This document shows, piece after piece, positions 50,975-59,898 of a stretch of 64,000 nucleotides of DNA (the first letter of the stretch is position 1; the number at the start of each line of letters is the position of its first letter). Location of the stretch: positions 2,391,501-2,455,500 of the forward strand of contig NZ_CP087190.1 in the NCBI RefSeq assembly GCF_024749165.1, given 5' to 3'. A model generated the notes under the pieces. The model did no database searches. It was not told where the DNA came from and saw only the letters and a program-made list of their open reading frames with translations. This stretch comes from Pseudomonas sp. B21-023 (lineage in GTDB: Bacteria; Pseudomonadota; Gammaproteobacteria; Pseudomonadales; Pseudomonadaceae). The position numbers and the translations under genes are program-made.

Positions 50975-51577
50975 TCAACTGATGAAAATTATCCTCGATA
51001 CCAACTCCGCACTGTTCTTCGCCTGCAACTTCTTCATCAGCCGCGCCCGATGCACTTCCACCGTCCGATGCGATATCCCCAGCTGCCGCGCCACTTCCTT
51101 GCAGGTCAGCCCGTTCACGATATGCGATGAAATCTGCCGTTCACGCGGCGTCAGTTGCACCGCGGGTGCCGGCTGCCGGTCGAGCCGTTCGAAATGCCAG
51201 ATCATCAGCTTGAACGGATCCTCTGCCGTTAGCGTAAAGCCCTGGGCCCGGGCCCAGAACACCTCGCCGTTGCGGTGCTGCATGAAACGCTCGTCCGAAT
51301 AGAAGGCGCCCAGACCGTTGCGCAGCCAGTGCTCGCTGCGCTCGCCAATGCTCTGGTAGTCGGCCTGGGAAGGGTAGAGCAGCAGGGTCAGGTGCCCGCG
51401 CAGCTCCTCGCGGGTGTAGCCGAACAGCCGGGCAAAGGCCTCGTTGCAGTCGAGCATGCGCCGGTGGCCGGTGATCAGTTGCGGCGCGGGTGACACCTGG
51501 AACGCCAGGCGCTCGAGGTCCGGGGAGGCGTGGGTGGGTACGGTCATCAGGCTTCCTGCCTCGGTGCTTGGGGTCAT
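50975..51577 (-). CDS. PAS-LuxR transcriptional regulator
   Basis: The 200-residue protein has a PAS domain (about 20-130: LDCNEAFARLFGYTREELRG, FYSDERFMQHRNGEVFWARA) and a C-terminal LuxR helix-turn-helix (LTPRERQISSHIVNGLTCKE, GISHRTVEVHRARLMKKLQA). It is divergent from a thiolase/ligase/transporter operon across 110 bases with two dyads, so it most likely regulates that operon in response to a small molecule bound by the PAS domain. Confidence 0.9.
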   Translation of the reverse strand: MTPSTEAGSLMTVPTHASPDLERLAFQVSPAPQLITGHRRMLDCNEAFARLFGYTREELRGHLTLLLYPSQADYQSIGERSEHWLRNGLGAFYSDERFMQHRNGEVFWARAQGFTLTAEDPFKLMIWHFERLDRQPAPAVQLTPRERQISSHIVNGLTCKEVARQLGISHRTVEVHRARLMKKLQAKNSAELVSRIIFIS

Positions 51578-51591
51578 GTCCCGTAAGCATC

Positions 51592-51623
51592 ACTACTTAC
51601 TCGTGTACGTAGTTGCCCCAACT
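51592..51623. promoter_or_regulatory. Two adjacent dyads in the divergent regulator/thiolase promoter
   Basis: ACTACTTAC-TCGT-GTACGTAGT (51592-51613; 8 of 9 arm positions pair) is followed by the perfect dyad AGTTG-CCC-CAACT (51611-51623). They lie 15 bases upstream of the PAS-LuxR gene and 65 upstream of the thiolase, a fitting place for binding of the LuxR-type protein. Confidence 0.6.
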
Positions 51624-51687
51624 AGCGTGGGATTCGGGTGCTGCCACATTGTATGCAATACCCGCTTCAAGGACAGAAGAAAACACC

Positions 51688-52866
51688 ATGTTCCAAGATT
51701 CCATCGCCATCGTCGCCGCCGCGCACAGCCCTTTCGGTCGCCTGGATGGCCTGAACCTCGAGGACCTGATCGTCCAGGTCACCCGCGATGCCTTGCAGGA
51801 TGCAGGTATCGACGCCGCCGAGATCGACGCGCTGTTTCTCGGCCACTTCAACTCGGGCCTGGTGGCCGACGGCTTCCCCGCCTCGCTGATGCTACAGGCC
51901 GACCCGCAACTGCGCTTCAAGCCCGCCACCCGCTGTGAGAACGCCTGCGCCTCGGGCTCGGCGGCGATCCAGGCCGGGATCAACGCGATCCGCAGCGGCG
52001 CCGCCGAGCTGGTGCTGGTGGTCGGTGCAGAGAAAATGACTGGCAACAGCACGGTCGAGGTCACCCGGGCGTTGGCCGGCGCCGGTTACCAGAACGCCTT
52101 GCAGGAGGCCGGCCTGAGTTTTGCCCAGCTGTTCGGCCAGGTTGCCCAGCAATACACCGAGCGTTACCACAGCCCACTGGCATCGATGGCGGCGATCGCG
52201 GTGAAGAACCACGCCAATGCCATGGCCAACCCGCTGGCGCAGATGCACCGGGTGATGGACTTCGAGCACTGCAACCAGGTGTCGCCGAGCAACCCGCTGA
52301 TCGCGGCGCCCCTGCGCCTGACCGACTGCTCGCTGATCAGTGACGGTGCTGCGGCGATCATCCTGGCTTCGCCCGCCCGCGCCCGCTCGATGCGGCGCCA
52401 GGTGGCGATCCGCTCGATGGTCCAGGTCAATGACTTCCTGCCGTTGTCGCGCCGCGACATGCTGGCCTTCGAGGGGCCGCAGCGGGCCATCCACGGGGCG
52501 CTGCGCGAGGCGGGGGTGACCCTCAATGACCTGAGTTTCGCCGAGGTGCACGACTGCTTCACCATCGCCGAACTGCTGATCTACGAAGCCATGGGCCTGG
52601 CGCCGCGTGGCGAGGGGCACCGCGCCCTGGACGACGGCATCGTGCGCCAGGGTGGGCGCTTGCCGGTGAACCTGTCCGGCGGGCTCAAGGCCAAGGGTCA
52701 TCCGGTGGGGGCCACCGGGGTGTCGATGCATGCCCTGGGCTTCGCCCAGCTGACCGGCAAGCCCATCGGCCTGGGCGTGCCCAATGCCGAGTTCGGCCTG
52801 CTGTTCAACATGGGCGGGATGGCGGTGGCCAACTACGCCAGCGTGCTGCAAGCCGTCAGGGTCTGA
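51688..52866 (+). CDS. Thiolase family protein (SCP2/acetyl-CoA acetyltransferase type)
   Basis: The 392-residue enzyme has the nucleophilic Cys87 in CENACASGSAAIQAG, a HDCFTIAE histidine and the GGLKAKGHPVGATG loop with the second catalytic His. These are the features of the SCP-x-like branch that cleaves or condenses branched or unusual acyl-CoAs. The ATG at 51688 gives the standard N-terminus (QDSIAIVAAAHSPFGR). It is 3 bases from the acyl-CoA ligase gene, so the two act together on one substrate. Confidence 0.92.
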   Translation: MFQDSIAIVAAAHSPFGRLDGLNLEDLIVQVTRDALQDAGIDAAEIDALFLGHFNSGLVADGFPASLMLQADPQLRFKPATRCENACASGSAAIQAGINAIRSGAAELVLVVGAEKMTGNSTVEVTRALAGAGYQNALQEAGLSFAQLFGQVAQQYTERYHSPLASMAAIAVKNHANAMANPLAQMHRVMDFEHCNQVSPSNPLIAAPLRLTDCSLISDGAAAIILASPARARSMRRQVAIRSMVQVNDFLPLSRRDMLAFEGPQRAIHGALREAGVTLNDLSFAEVHDCFTIAELLIYEAMGLAPRGEGHRALDDGIVRQGGRLPVNLSGGLKAKGHPVGATGVSMHALGFAQLTGKPIGLGVPNAEFGLLFNMGGMAVANYASVLQAVRV

Positions 52867-52869
52867 GCC

Positions 52870-54411
52870 ATGAACATCGCCCATTGGTTGCAGGATGCGG
52901 CCCAGCGCTGGCCTGAGCGGCCGGCGTTGTTCGAGGGGACGCGGCAGATCGCCGACTACCGGATGTTTGCCACCCAGGTGCGGACACGGGCACTGGAGCT
53001 GCGTCACGTGCACGGCATCGAACCGGGCGAGCGGGTGGCGCTGTTGATGAAGAACAGCTGCGACTACCTGCAACTGCTCTACGCGATCTGGTGGTGCGGT
53101 GCGGTGGCGGTGCCGATCAACCACAAGCTGCACGCCCTGGAAGCCGCGTGGATCGCCGGCAATGCCGGGGCGCGGCTTATCTTCACCGACGAGGGCCAGC
53201 TGTTCGCCGACCTGGCATTGCCGAACGGCTGCCGCGAGCTGGCCGCGCCTGTCCAGCGCATGCCGGGGCTGTCGGCCGGCGATGAGCTGCAGGCGCCGTA
53301 CCCACGCCAGGACTGTGACTTGGCCTGGCTGTTCTACACCTCCGGCACCACCGGGCGTTCCAAGGGCGTGATGCTGTCCCATGGCAACCTGGTGGCCATG
53401 TCGCTGTGCTACCCGCTGGACGTCGACCCGGTAGCCGCCGAAGACGCCGTGGTCTATGCCGCGCCGATGTCCCACGGCGCGGGGCTGTACAACTTAATCC
53501 ACGTGCGTTGCGGCGCCCGGCACGTGGTGCCCCTGTCCCGGGGCTTCCAGGCGACGGAGCTGTTCACCCTGGCGCGATCGCTCGGGCAGGTCAGCCTGTT
53601 CGCCGCGCCGACCATGGTCAAGCGCATGGTCGAGCAGGCGCGCCAGCAAGGCTATGCCGGCGAAGGCATCAAGACCATCGTCTACGGCGGCGGCCCGATG
53701 TACCTGGCGGACCTGGTGGATGCCCTGGATACCTTCGGCCCGCGCCTGGTGCAGATCTACGGCCAGGGCGAATGCCCGATGACCATCAGCGCGTTGTCCC
53801 GCGAGGCCATCGCCGACCGTGACAACCCGGGCTGGCCAGCCATCGCCGCTTCCGTTGGCCGGGCCCAGGCCTGCGTGGAGGTGCGCGTGCTCGATGACGC
53901 GGGCCAAGCGACGGCGGCTGGCGAGGCAGGGGAGATCGTCGTGCGCGGCCCGGTGGTGATGCAGGGTTACTGGGAAAATCCCCAGGCCACCGCGGCGGCC
54001 CTGGTGGACGGCTGGCTGCACACCGGCGATATCGGCTTTCTCGACGGCCAGGGCTACCTGTCGCTGACCGACCGCAGCAAGGACGTGATCATTTCCGGGG
54101 GCAGCAACATCTATCCTCGCGAGGTCGAGGAAGTGCTGATCCAGCACCCCGAAGTGTTCGAGGCCTGCGTGGTGGGCGAAGTCGACGCCGAGTGGGGCGA
54201 GTCGGTGGTGGCCTTCGTTGTGCCGCGCACGGCAGGCAGCCTCGATGCGCGGACCCTCAATGAGTGGTTCCTGGCGCGTATGGCCTCGTTCAAGAAACCG
54301 AAGAAGTACCTGTTCTGCGCCGAGCTGCCGAAAAACAGCTATGGCAAGATTCTCAAGACCCAGTTGCGCCAATGGCTGCAGGACCCGGACGGGTCGTTCG
54401 GCAGCGCTTGA
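52870..54411 (+). CDS. Acyl-CoA ligase (AMP-binding family)
   Basis: The 513-residue enzyme activates a carboxylic acid to its CoA thioester through an acyl-AMP. It has the P-loop-like motif LFYTSGTTGRSKGVMLSHGN, QIYGQGECPMTIS, GYLSLTDRSKDVIISGGSNI and the catalytic lysine in KNSYGKILKT. The substrate is not evident; it resembles long/medium- or aryl-acid ligases. It is the second gene of the thiolase-ligase-transporter operon. Confidence 0.93.
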   Translation: MNIAHWLQDAAQRWPERPALFEGTRQIADYRMFATQVRTRALELRHVHGIEPGERVALLMKNSCDYLQLLYAIWWCGAVAVPINHKLHALEAAWIAGNAGARLIFTDEGQLFADLALPNGCRELAAPVQRMPGLSAGDELQAPYPRQDCDLAWLFYTSGTTGRSKGVMLSHGNLVAMSLCYPLDVDPVAAEDAVVYAAPMSHGAGLYNLIHVRCGARHVVPLSRGFQATELFTLARSLGQVSLFAAPTMVKRMVEQARQQGYAGEGIKTIVYGGGPMYLADLVDALDTFGPRLVQIYGQGECPMTISALSREAIADRDNPGWPAIAASVGRAQACVEVRVLDDAGQATAAGEAGEIVVRGPVVMQGYWENPQATAAALVDGWLHTGDIGFLDGQGYLSLTDRSKDVIISGGSNIYPREVEEVLIQHPEVFEACVVGEVDAEWGESVVAFVVPRTAGSLDARTLNEWFLARMASFKKPKKYLFCAELPKNSYGKILKTQLRQWLQDPDGSFGSA

Positions 54412-54454
54412 ACCGCGACATTTCATGGAAAGCGACACGACAGGAGTTACCCGC

Positions 54455-55792
54455 ATGGGCATGTCACCCGCCAACACCCAGCGCCAGCGGCGCCGGGCTT
54501 TCATCGGCGCCACCACCGGCCATCTGATCGAGTGGTACGACTACGGCGTCTACGGCTTCCTGGCCTTGTATATCGGCAAGGCCTTCTTTGTTTCCGACGA
54601 CCCTACCAGCAGCTTGCTGGCGAGCTTCGCGGCCTTTGCCCTGAGCTTTTTCATCCGGCCCTTGGGCGGGCTGTTCTTCGGCCCGCTGGCGGACAAGATC
54701 GGCCGCCGCCGCACGCTGATCACGGTGCTGGTGATGATGGCCGGCTCCACCTTCCTGCTCGGCCTGCTGCCGACCTACGCCAGCATCGGCATCGCCGCGC
54801 CGGTGCTGCTGGTGCTGATCCGCTGTGTACAGGGCTTCTCCGCCGGGGGCGAGATTGGCACCATCACCAGCTTCATCTCCGAATACGCCGGGCCCGGCCG
54901 CCGAGGCTTCGCCACCTGCTGGCTGATGGTCACGGCGGTGCTCGGGTTGCTGTTGGGCGGCGCGGTGGCCAATGGCATGACCTGGGCCTTGGGCGCCGAG
55001 CTGATGCAGGACTGGGGCTGGCGGATCCCGTTCCTGATCGCCGGGCCCCTGGGTTTCATCTCGTTGTATATCCGCCTGAAGCTCGAAGACAGCCCGGAGT
55101 TCCTCGCCCTGGTGGAAGCCGGGCAGACCTCCAAGGCGCCGCTGCGCGAGGTGTGGCAGTGGAAGCGCTCGATTGCCCTGGTGTTTTTCATCATCACCTT
55201 GCACAGCTCGATCTTCTACCTGGTGCTGACCTTCGCCTCGACCTACATGTCCAACACGCTGAAGTTCGACAGCGGCACCACCTTGCTCTATGTGTTTGTC
55301 GCCAGCCTGTCGGCGGCGCTGGTGATGCCTTTCGGCGGCGCCTTCACCGACCGCTACGGGCGCAAGCCGTTCCTGATGGTGATTGGTACGTTGGCGACCC
55401 TGGCCATGTACTGGTTCTTCAAGACCGCGCCGGGCGCCACACCGGCCACTCTGTTCTGGCCGCTGATGGCGGTGGCGATCCTGTTCGGGCTGTATGCGTC
55501 GTCGACCTACGCGCTGATGAGCGAGCTGCTGCCGACGCGCATCCGCTCCACCGGCATCGCCATGGCCTACAACATCCCGGTGGCGGTGTTCGGCGGCAGC
55601 GCGCCGCTGATCTCCACCTGGCTGATCAAGGTGACCGGGGATATCACCGCGCCGTGGTACTTCTACGTGGGCACCGGCGTGGCGTCGCTGCTGGCGCTGG
55701 TGGTGCTGCGCCAGGAGGACTTCGTGGCCTGCAACCGTGCACCGACGCAAGAACGTCCGGTGGGGACGGTGCTGGCGGATTCTCAGGCTTGA
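54455..55792 (+). CDS. MHS family MFS transporter
   Basis: The 445-residue inner-membrane protein has twelve helices and the metabolite:proton symporter pattern (GHLIEWYDYGVYGFLALYIG, FFIRPLGGLFFGPLADKIGR). Relatives carry alpha-ketoglutarate, citrate, shikimate or other carboxylates. The ATG at 54455 has GGAG eight bases upstream. It follows the acyl-CoA ligase by 43 bases and probably imports the acid that the ligase activates. Confidence 0.92.
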   Translation: MGMSPANTQRQRRRAFIGATTGHLIEWYDYGVYGFLALYIGKAFFVSDDPTSSLLASFAAFALSFFIRPLGGLFFGPLADKIGRRRTLITVLVMMAGSTFLLGLLPTYASIGIAAPVLLVLIRCVQGFSAGGEIGTITSFISEYAGPGRRGFATCWLMVTAVLGLLLGGAVANGMTWALGAELMQDWGWRIPFLIAGPLGFISLYIRLKLEDSPEFLALVEAGQTSKAPLREVWQWKRSIALVFFIITLHSSIFYLVLTFASTYMSNTLKFDSGTTLLYVFVASLSAALVMPFGGAFTDRYGRKPFLMVIGTLATLAMYWFFKTAPGATPATLFWPLMAVAILFGLYASSTYALMSELLPTRIRSTGIAMAYNIPVAVFGGSAPLISTWLIKVTGDITAPWYFYVGTGVASLLALVVLRQEDFVACNRAPTQERPVGTVLADSQA

Positions 55793-55890
55793 TGTAGCAG
55801 GGGGGCTATCAGGCGCAGCGCCAATTCCGGAGCGGGGCGGCATTCTGTTACAGTCGCCGCCTCATGTAATCGGCCCGAGGATGTACAAGG

Positions 55891-56526
55891 ATGTCGCTGC
55901 ACGATTGGTTCGGATTTGTCGTTGTCTCGATGGTGGTGACCTTGTCGCCAGGCCCGGGTGTCATCATGGCGTTGTCCAACTCGCTGTCGCACGGGCCGAG
56001 GCGGGCGATGCTCGGTTCGCTGGGCAATGCGCTCGGGCTGCTGGTGGTGTCCACCGCCACCAGTGCGGGCCTCGGGGTACTGCTGCAGACCTCGGCCAGT
56101 GCCTTCCTGCTGCTCAAGGTGGTGGGCGCGAGCTACCTGATCTACCTCGGCGTCAAGCAGTGGAAAAGCCGCAGCAGTGCCTTCGACCAGCTCGAGCAAC
56201 CGGTCAAGGCCCTGGTCAGCAACCGCCGGCTGATGCTCAACGGCGTGACGGTGGCGTTGACCAACCCGAAAGCCATCCTGTTCTTTGCCGCCTTCCTGCC
56301 GCAGTTCATGGGCACGGGCAACGGCGCCGATAGTCAGCTCGGGCTGCTGGTCGGCACCTTCGCCCTGTGCTCGATCCTGGCCCATGCTTTCTATGTCCTC
56401 CTGGCCCAGGCCTTGAAGCGCAAGCTGGCGGCACCGAACCGCGCCCGCCTGATGAATCGCCTGTTCGGCGTGTCGTTCATGACGCTGGGGGCCAGCCTGT
56501 TCACCGTTCAGGCCAAGACCGCCTGA
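55891..56526 (+). CDS. LysE family amino acid exporter
   Basis: The 211-residue inner-membrane protein has five to six helices and the LysE/RhtB start pattern (FVVVSMVVTLSPGPGVIMAL), then SYLIYLGVKQWKSR and LTNPKAILFFAAFLPQF. Family members export basic amino acids, homoserine or related compounds; the substrate here is unknown. It is 98 bases after the MHS gene and 29 before the DUF3144 gene, and is probably transcribed with the latter. Confidence 0.92.
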   Translation: MSLHDWFGFVVVSMVVTLSPGPGVIMALSNSLSHGPRRAMLGSLGNALGLLVVSTATSAGLGVLLQTSASAFLLLKVVGASYLIYLGVKQWKSRSSAFDQLEQPVKALVSNRRLMLNGVTVALTNPKAILFFAAFLPQFMGTGNGADSQLGLLVGTFALCSILAHAFYVLLAQALKRKLAAPNRARLMNRLFGVSFMTLGASLFTVQAKTA

Positions 56527-56555
56527 GCCCAACGTTTTCCGATAGGTAGATTTCC

Positions 56556-56852
56556 ATGGCACAAGCCACCGACCAGGCCTTCTACGACCGCGCCGATGCG
56601 CATGTGGAACTGGCCAACCAGCAGATCGAAAAGCTCGAGGACCTCGGCAAGGTCAGCGCTTCGATGACCTTCGCCGCCAGCCGCTTCAATGCCTGGATGG
56701 CGGCCCGCAGTTTCAAGTCCGCGGCGGAGATGGCTGCGGCGCGCGAGGAGTTGCTGAAGTACTTCAGCGAGCAGTACCGGATGATGCTCGAAGACAACCT
56801 TGACGAGCATATCCAGCACTTCGACCGCTATGTGCTGGGCAAGGACAGCTGA
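56556..56852 (+). CDS. DUF3144 family protein
   Basis: The 98-residue cytoplasmic helical protein matches the DUF3144 pattern: FYDRADAHVELANQQIEKL, VSASMTFAASRFNAWMAA and YRMMLEDNLDEHIQHFDRY. The family is conserved in proteobacteria without known function. It ends 31 bases before a strong hairpin terminator shared with the convergent channel gene. Confidence 0.85.
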   Translation: MAQATDQAFYDRADAHVELANQQIEKLEDLGKVSASMTFAASRFNAWMAARSFKSAAEMAAAREELLKYFSEQYRMMLEDNLDEHIQHFDRYVLGKDS

Positions 56853-56883
56853 GCTCGCACGCAACCAGGACATCGACGAAAAA

Positions 56884-56906
56884 CACCCCACCGCTTCGGT
56901 GGGGTG
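56884..56906. terminator. Bidirectional hairpin terminator
   Basis: CACCCCACC (56884-56892) pairs perfectly with GGTGGGGTG (56898-56906) around GCTTC, with AAAA on the left flank. It separates the convergent DUF3144 and formate/nitrite channel genes. Confidence 0.85.
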
Positions 56907-56909
56907 GCA

Positions 56910-57698
56910 TCAATGCAATGCGCCTTGTTCCTGCGCAGGCACGCCGAACGACACATAGTAGGCCAGGCCGACAAAGATCGCCCCACCCACGGCGTTGCCC
57001 AGGAACACCGCCGCCAGGTTCTCCGCCAACTGCCCCCAGCTCAGGTAGCCGGCGAAGATCGCCGCCGGGATCAGGAACATGTTGGCCACCACATGCTGGA
57101 AGCCGATGGCGACGAAGGCCATGATCGGGAACCAGATGCCGAGGATCTTGCCGCTCATCTCGCGGCTGGCGTAGGACAGCCACACCGCCAGGCATACCAG
57201 CCAGTTGCAGCCGATACCGGAGACGAACGCGTGCAGGAAGTCGGCGCTGACCTTGCTGGTGGCGCTGGCCAGGGTCTTGCCCAGATACGCGCCCTCGGTC
57301 AGCCCCAGCAGATGGCCGAAGCAGTAGGCGACGAACAGCGCGCCCAGCAGGTTGGCCAGGGTCACCAGGGTCCAGTTGCGCGCCACCGCCCGCAGGCGGA
57401 TACGCCCGGCGAACATCGCCAGGGGCAGGCTCATCATGTTGCCGGTGAGCAGTTCGCCACCGGCCAGGATCACCAGGATCAGGCCGATGGGAAACACCGC
57501 GGCGCCGAGCAGTGTGCCGAACGAGGCCCACTGCGGGGGAATCATGGTGCTGACGTGGATCGCCAGCAGAAAGCCCAGGGAAATGAATGCGCCGGCCAGG
57601 AAGCCGAGAATCAAGGTGGCGCGGGTGGGCAGGTGGGCTTTGCGGGTGCCGGCTTCGATGACCAGCTCGGTGATCCGGGAGGGGGTATTCACAGACAT
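56910..57698 (-). CDS. Formate/nitrite transporter family protein
   Basis: The 262-residue inner-membrane protein has six helices and the FNT signatures GGELLTGNMMSLPLAMFAGR and FVSGIGCNWLVCLAVWLSYA, with the pore histidine expected in GFQHVVANMF. FNT channels carry formate, nitrite or hydrosulfide; the specific anion is not evident. The ATG at 57698 gives the normal N-terminus (VNTPSRITELVIEAGTRKA). No formate dehydrogenase or nitrite reductase gene is near. Confidence 0.92.
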   Translation of the reverse strand: MSVNTPSRITELVIEAGTRKAHLPTRATLILGFLAGAFISLGFLLAIHVSTMIPPQWASFGTLLGAAVFPIGLILVILAGGELLTGNMMSLPLAMFAGRIRLRAVARNWTLVTLANLLGALFVAYCFGHLLGLTEGAYLGKTLASATSKVSADFLHAFVSGIGCNWLVCLAVWLSYASREMSGKILGIWFPIMAFVAIGFQHVVANMFLIPAAIFAGYLSWGQLAENLAAVFLGNAVGGAIFVGLAYYVSFGVPAQEQGALH

Positions 57699-57952
57699 TT
57701 CAACAACTCGAACGCAAGGATAACGGCGGTACCATTGGGCGGATCTGGTAACGATGGGACGAGGCCAGCGCGGTTCGGCTCGTGGTGGAGGGAACAGGCA
57801 ACTTCGAAGCGGGCGGCACGTTATCTGAGGCAATTTGACGCGGTCAAATCGATAGGCTGGATGAGTTGATAGAGCGCATCTATGAGGTGCGGTTGTTCAG
57901 CCGCGCTGTGCTATACCACAAGCGATCAAACCCAGCGTGAGAGGAAGCCTTG

Positions 57953-58891
57953 GTGAATACAGTCGAGATCGAGCCGCAGGCTGTCGACAGCCCGATCACC
58001 CGTAGTGCGATGTTTCTGGTGGCCACGCTCAATCCGGGAGAGCAACCTGTGGCCGCTGTGCGGGCGCTGTGCGCCGACCTTGGCGGCCTGGTGCGTTCCG
58101 TGGGCAAGCGGGTGCCGGCCGGTAACTTGTCTTGCGTCATCGGCTTCGGCGCGGTGGCCTGGGCGGGTTTGTTCGGTGCGCCGCAACCGGCCGGCCTGCA
58201 TGTCTTTCGGGAATGCGGCAGTGGTTCGCGCAAGGCGCTTGCCACACCGGGCGACATTCTTCTGCATATCCGCGCCGAGCACATGGACCTGTGTTTCGAG
58301 CTGGCGGCATTGCTGGTCAAGCGCCTGGCGGGGGCGGTGACGGTGGTCGATGAAGTGCAGGGGTTCCGCTATTTCGACATGCGCAGCATCATCGGCTTCG
58401 TCGATGGCACCGAGAACCCCGGTCCGCGGGATGTGGCGCGCTTCACCCTGGTAGGCGACGAGGACCCGGCGTTTGCCGGCGGCAGCTATGTGCTGGTGCA
58501 GAAGTACCTGCATGACATGGCCGGCTGGGAGGCGCTGTCGACCCAGGAGCAGGAGCGCATCATCGGACGCACCAAGCTGGCCGACATTGAGCTGGATGCC
58601 GCGAGCAAGCCCAGTTGCTCGCACAGTTCGCTGACCACCCTGGAAGAGGGTGGGCAAGAGATCAAGATCCTGCGCGACAACATGCCCTTCGGCCGCCCCG
58701 GGGCCGGGGAGTTCGGTACCTATTTCATCGGTTACGCACGGTCGCCCGCGCCGATCGAGCAGATGCTCGAGAACATGTTCGTCGGCAAGCCGCCGGGCAA
58801 CTACGATCGTCTGCTGGACTACAGCCGCGCCGTTACCGGTGGGTTGTTCTTCGTGCCTCCGGTGGATTTCCTCGAGCAGGCCGCTGAATGA
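57953..58891 (+). CDS. DyP-type heme peroxidase
   Basis: The 312-residue protein has the DyP motif GxxDG in IIGFVDGTENPGPRD with its catalytic aspartate, the conserved arginine region near NMPFGRPGAGEFGTYFIGYA and the C-terminal LENMFVG. It is a short, class-B-like member without a twin-arginine signal, so it is cytoplasmic or carried in an encapsulin. No encapsulin gene is present. GTG at 57953 is chosen as start because GAGGA lies seven bases upstream. Substrates may include dyes or heme; the natural one is unknown. Confidence 0.92.
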   Translation: MNTVEIEPQAVDSPITRSAMFLVATLNPGEQPVAAVRALCADLGGLVRSVGKRVPAGNLSCVIGFGAVAWAGLFGAPQPAGLHVFRECGSGSRKALATPGDILLHIRAEHMDLCFELAALLVKRLAGAVTVVDEVQGFRYFDMRSIIGFVDGTENPGPRDVARFTLVGDEDPAFAGGSYVLVQKYLHDMAGWEALSTQEQERIIGRTKLADIELDAASKPSCSHSSLTTLEEGGQEIKILRDNMPFGRPGAGEFGTYFIGYARSPAPIEQMLENMFVGKPPGNYDRLLDYSRAVTGGLFFVPPVDFLEQAAE

Positions 58892-58948
58892 CATTTCACC
58901 CGCACGCTTGAAACGAGGGGCAGGGCCGTGCAGTATTGCGCCGCATTA

Positions 58949-58968
58949 CATGGTACATGCCATGGTAC
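58949..58968 (+). promoter_or_regulatory. Direct repeat upstream of the KfrA-like gene
   Basis: CATGGTAC occurs at 58949-58956 and again at 58961-58968, four bases apart, ending 18 bases before the KfrA-like ATG. Plasmid KfrA proteins bind their own promoter, so this is a candidate autoregulatory site. Confidence 0.5.
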
Positions 58969-58986
58969 GCATAGGTGGAATGAGCA

Positions 58987-59808
58987 ATGGCCCGCAATGG
59001 CATAGACAAGGCTTCCGTGCAGCAGGCACGGCAGGCGCTGATGGCCCGGGGTGAACACCCCAGTATCGATGCGGTACGTATCGAGCTGGGCAACACCGGC
59101 TCGAAGACCACTATCCACCGCTACCTCAAGGAACTCGACCGGCAGCCGCTGGAGTTGCTGGGTAGCCAGGGGGCCTTGAGCGAACCGTTGGCGCGATTGG
59201 TCGAGCAACTGGCCGCCCAGTTGCAGGAGGAAGGGCAGGGCCGGATCGCGGCCGCCGAGCAGGCGGCGCAGGCACGTTGTGCGGCAATGCAGGCCGAGCT
59301 GCAACTGACCCAGCGCGACCTGGCCGGCGCGCTGCGTCAGGTCGAGGCCCTGACCGCTGCGCTGCACGCCGAGACCCAACGGCTCACGGTTGCCCAGGCC
59401 AGCCTGCAGGCCGAGCAGTTGCGCAGTGCCAGCCTCAGTCAGTCGCAGGGTGAGTTGCAGACGCGCCTGGCCGACAAGGACGGGCAACTGCGCGCCAGTC
59501 TCGAGCAGCGCCAGCAAGATCAACGCCGCAACGAGACCCAGGTGCGCCAGCTGCAAGGCCAGTTGCAGACCTTGCAGCAGGGCGCCTTGGCGCGTCAGGA
59601 CGAGCTGACGCGCCTGCACCGCGACAATGAGCGCCTGCTCGCCGAACATCGCCAGGCCACGGCCCATGGCACGCTGCTGGATGAGCAACTGCAGCAGCGT
59701 GACGCGCAGGTGCAGGGCTTGCGCGCCATCCTGGCCCAGGCTCAGGGCGCCAACGACGAGATGCGTCGACAGCTGGCAGCCCGAGCAGTGGACACATCGA
59801 CCCTGTAG
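58987..59808 (+). CDS. KfrA-like DNA-binding coiled-coil protein
   Basis: The 273-residue protein has the KfrA N-terminal DNA-binding domain (about 5-110: VQQARQALMARGEHPSIDAV, GNTGSKTTIHRYLKELDRQP) followed by a long alanine/glutamine-rich coiled coil to the end. Plasmid KfrA is an architectural DNA-binding protein; chromosomal homologues have no settled role. No plasmid replication or partition genes are here. A direct repeat lies just upstream. Confidence 0.88.
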   Translation: MARNGIDKASVQQARQALMARGEHPSIDAVRIELGNTGSKTTIHRYLKELDRQPLELLGSQGALSEPLARLVEQLAAQLQEEGQGRIAAAEQAAQARCAAMQAELQLTQRDLAGALRQVEALTAALHAETQRLTVAQASLQAEQLRSASLSQSQGELQTRLADKDGQLRASLEQRQQDQRRNETQVRQLQGQLQTLQQGALARQDELTRLHRDNERLLAEHRQATAHGTLLDEQLQQRDAQVQGLRAILAQAQGANDEMRRQLAARAVDTSTL

Positions 59809-59898
59809 AACATCGCCGCGACAGATGCGCCGTTTGTTCAAGTGTCTCGCTCAGGCACCAGGCAACACTGGCGGCTCCAACCATGACTGGAGCCCTCC

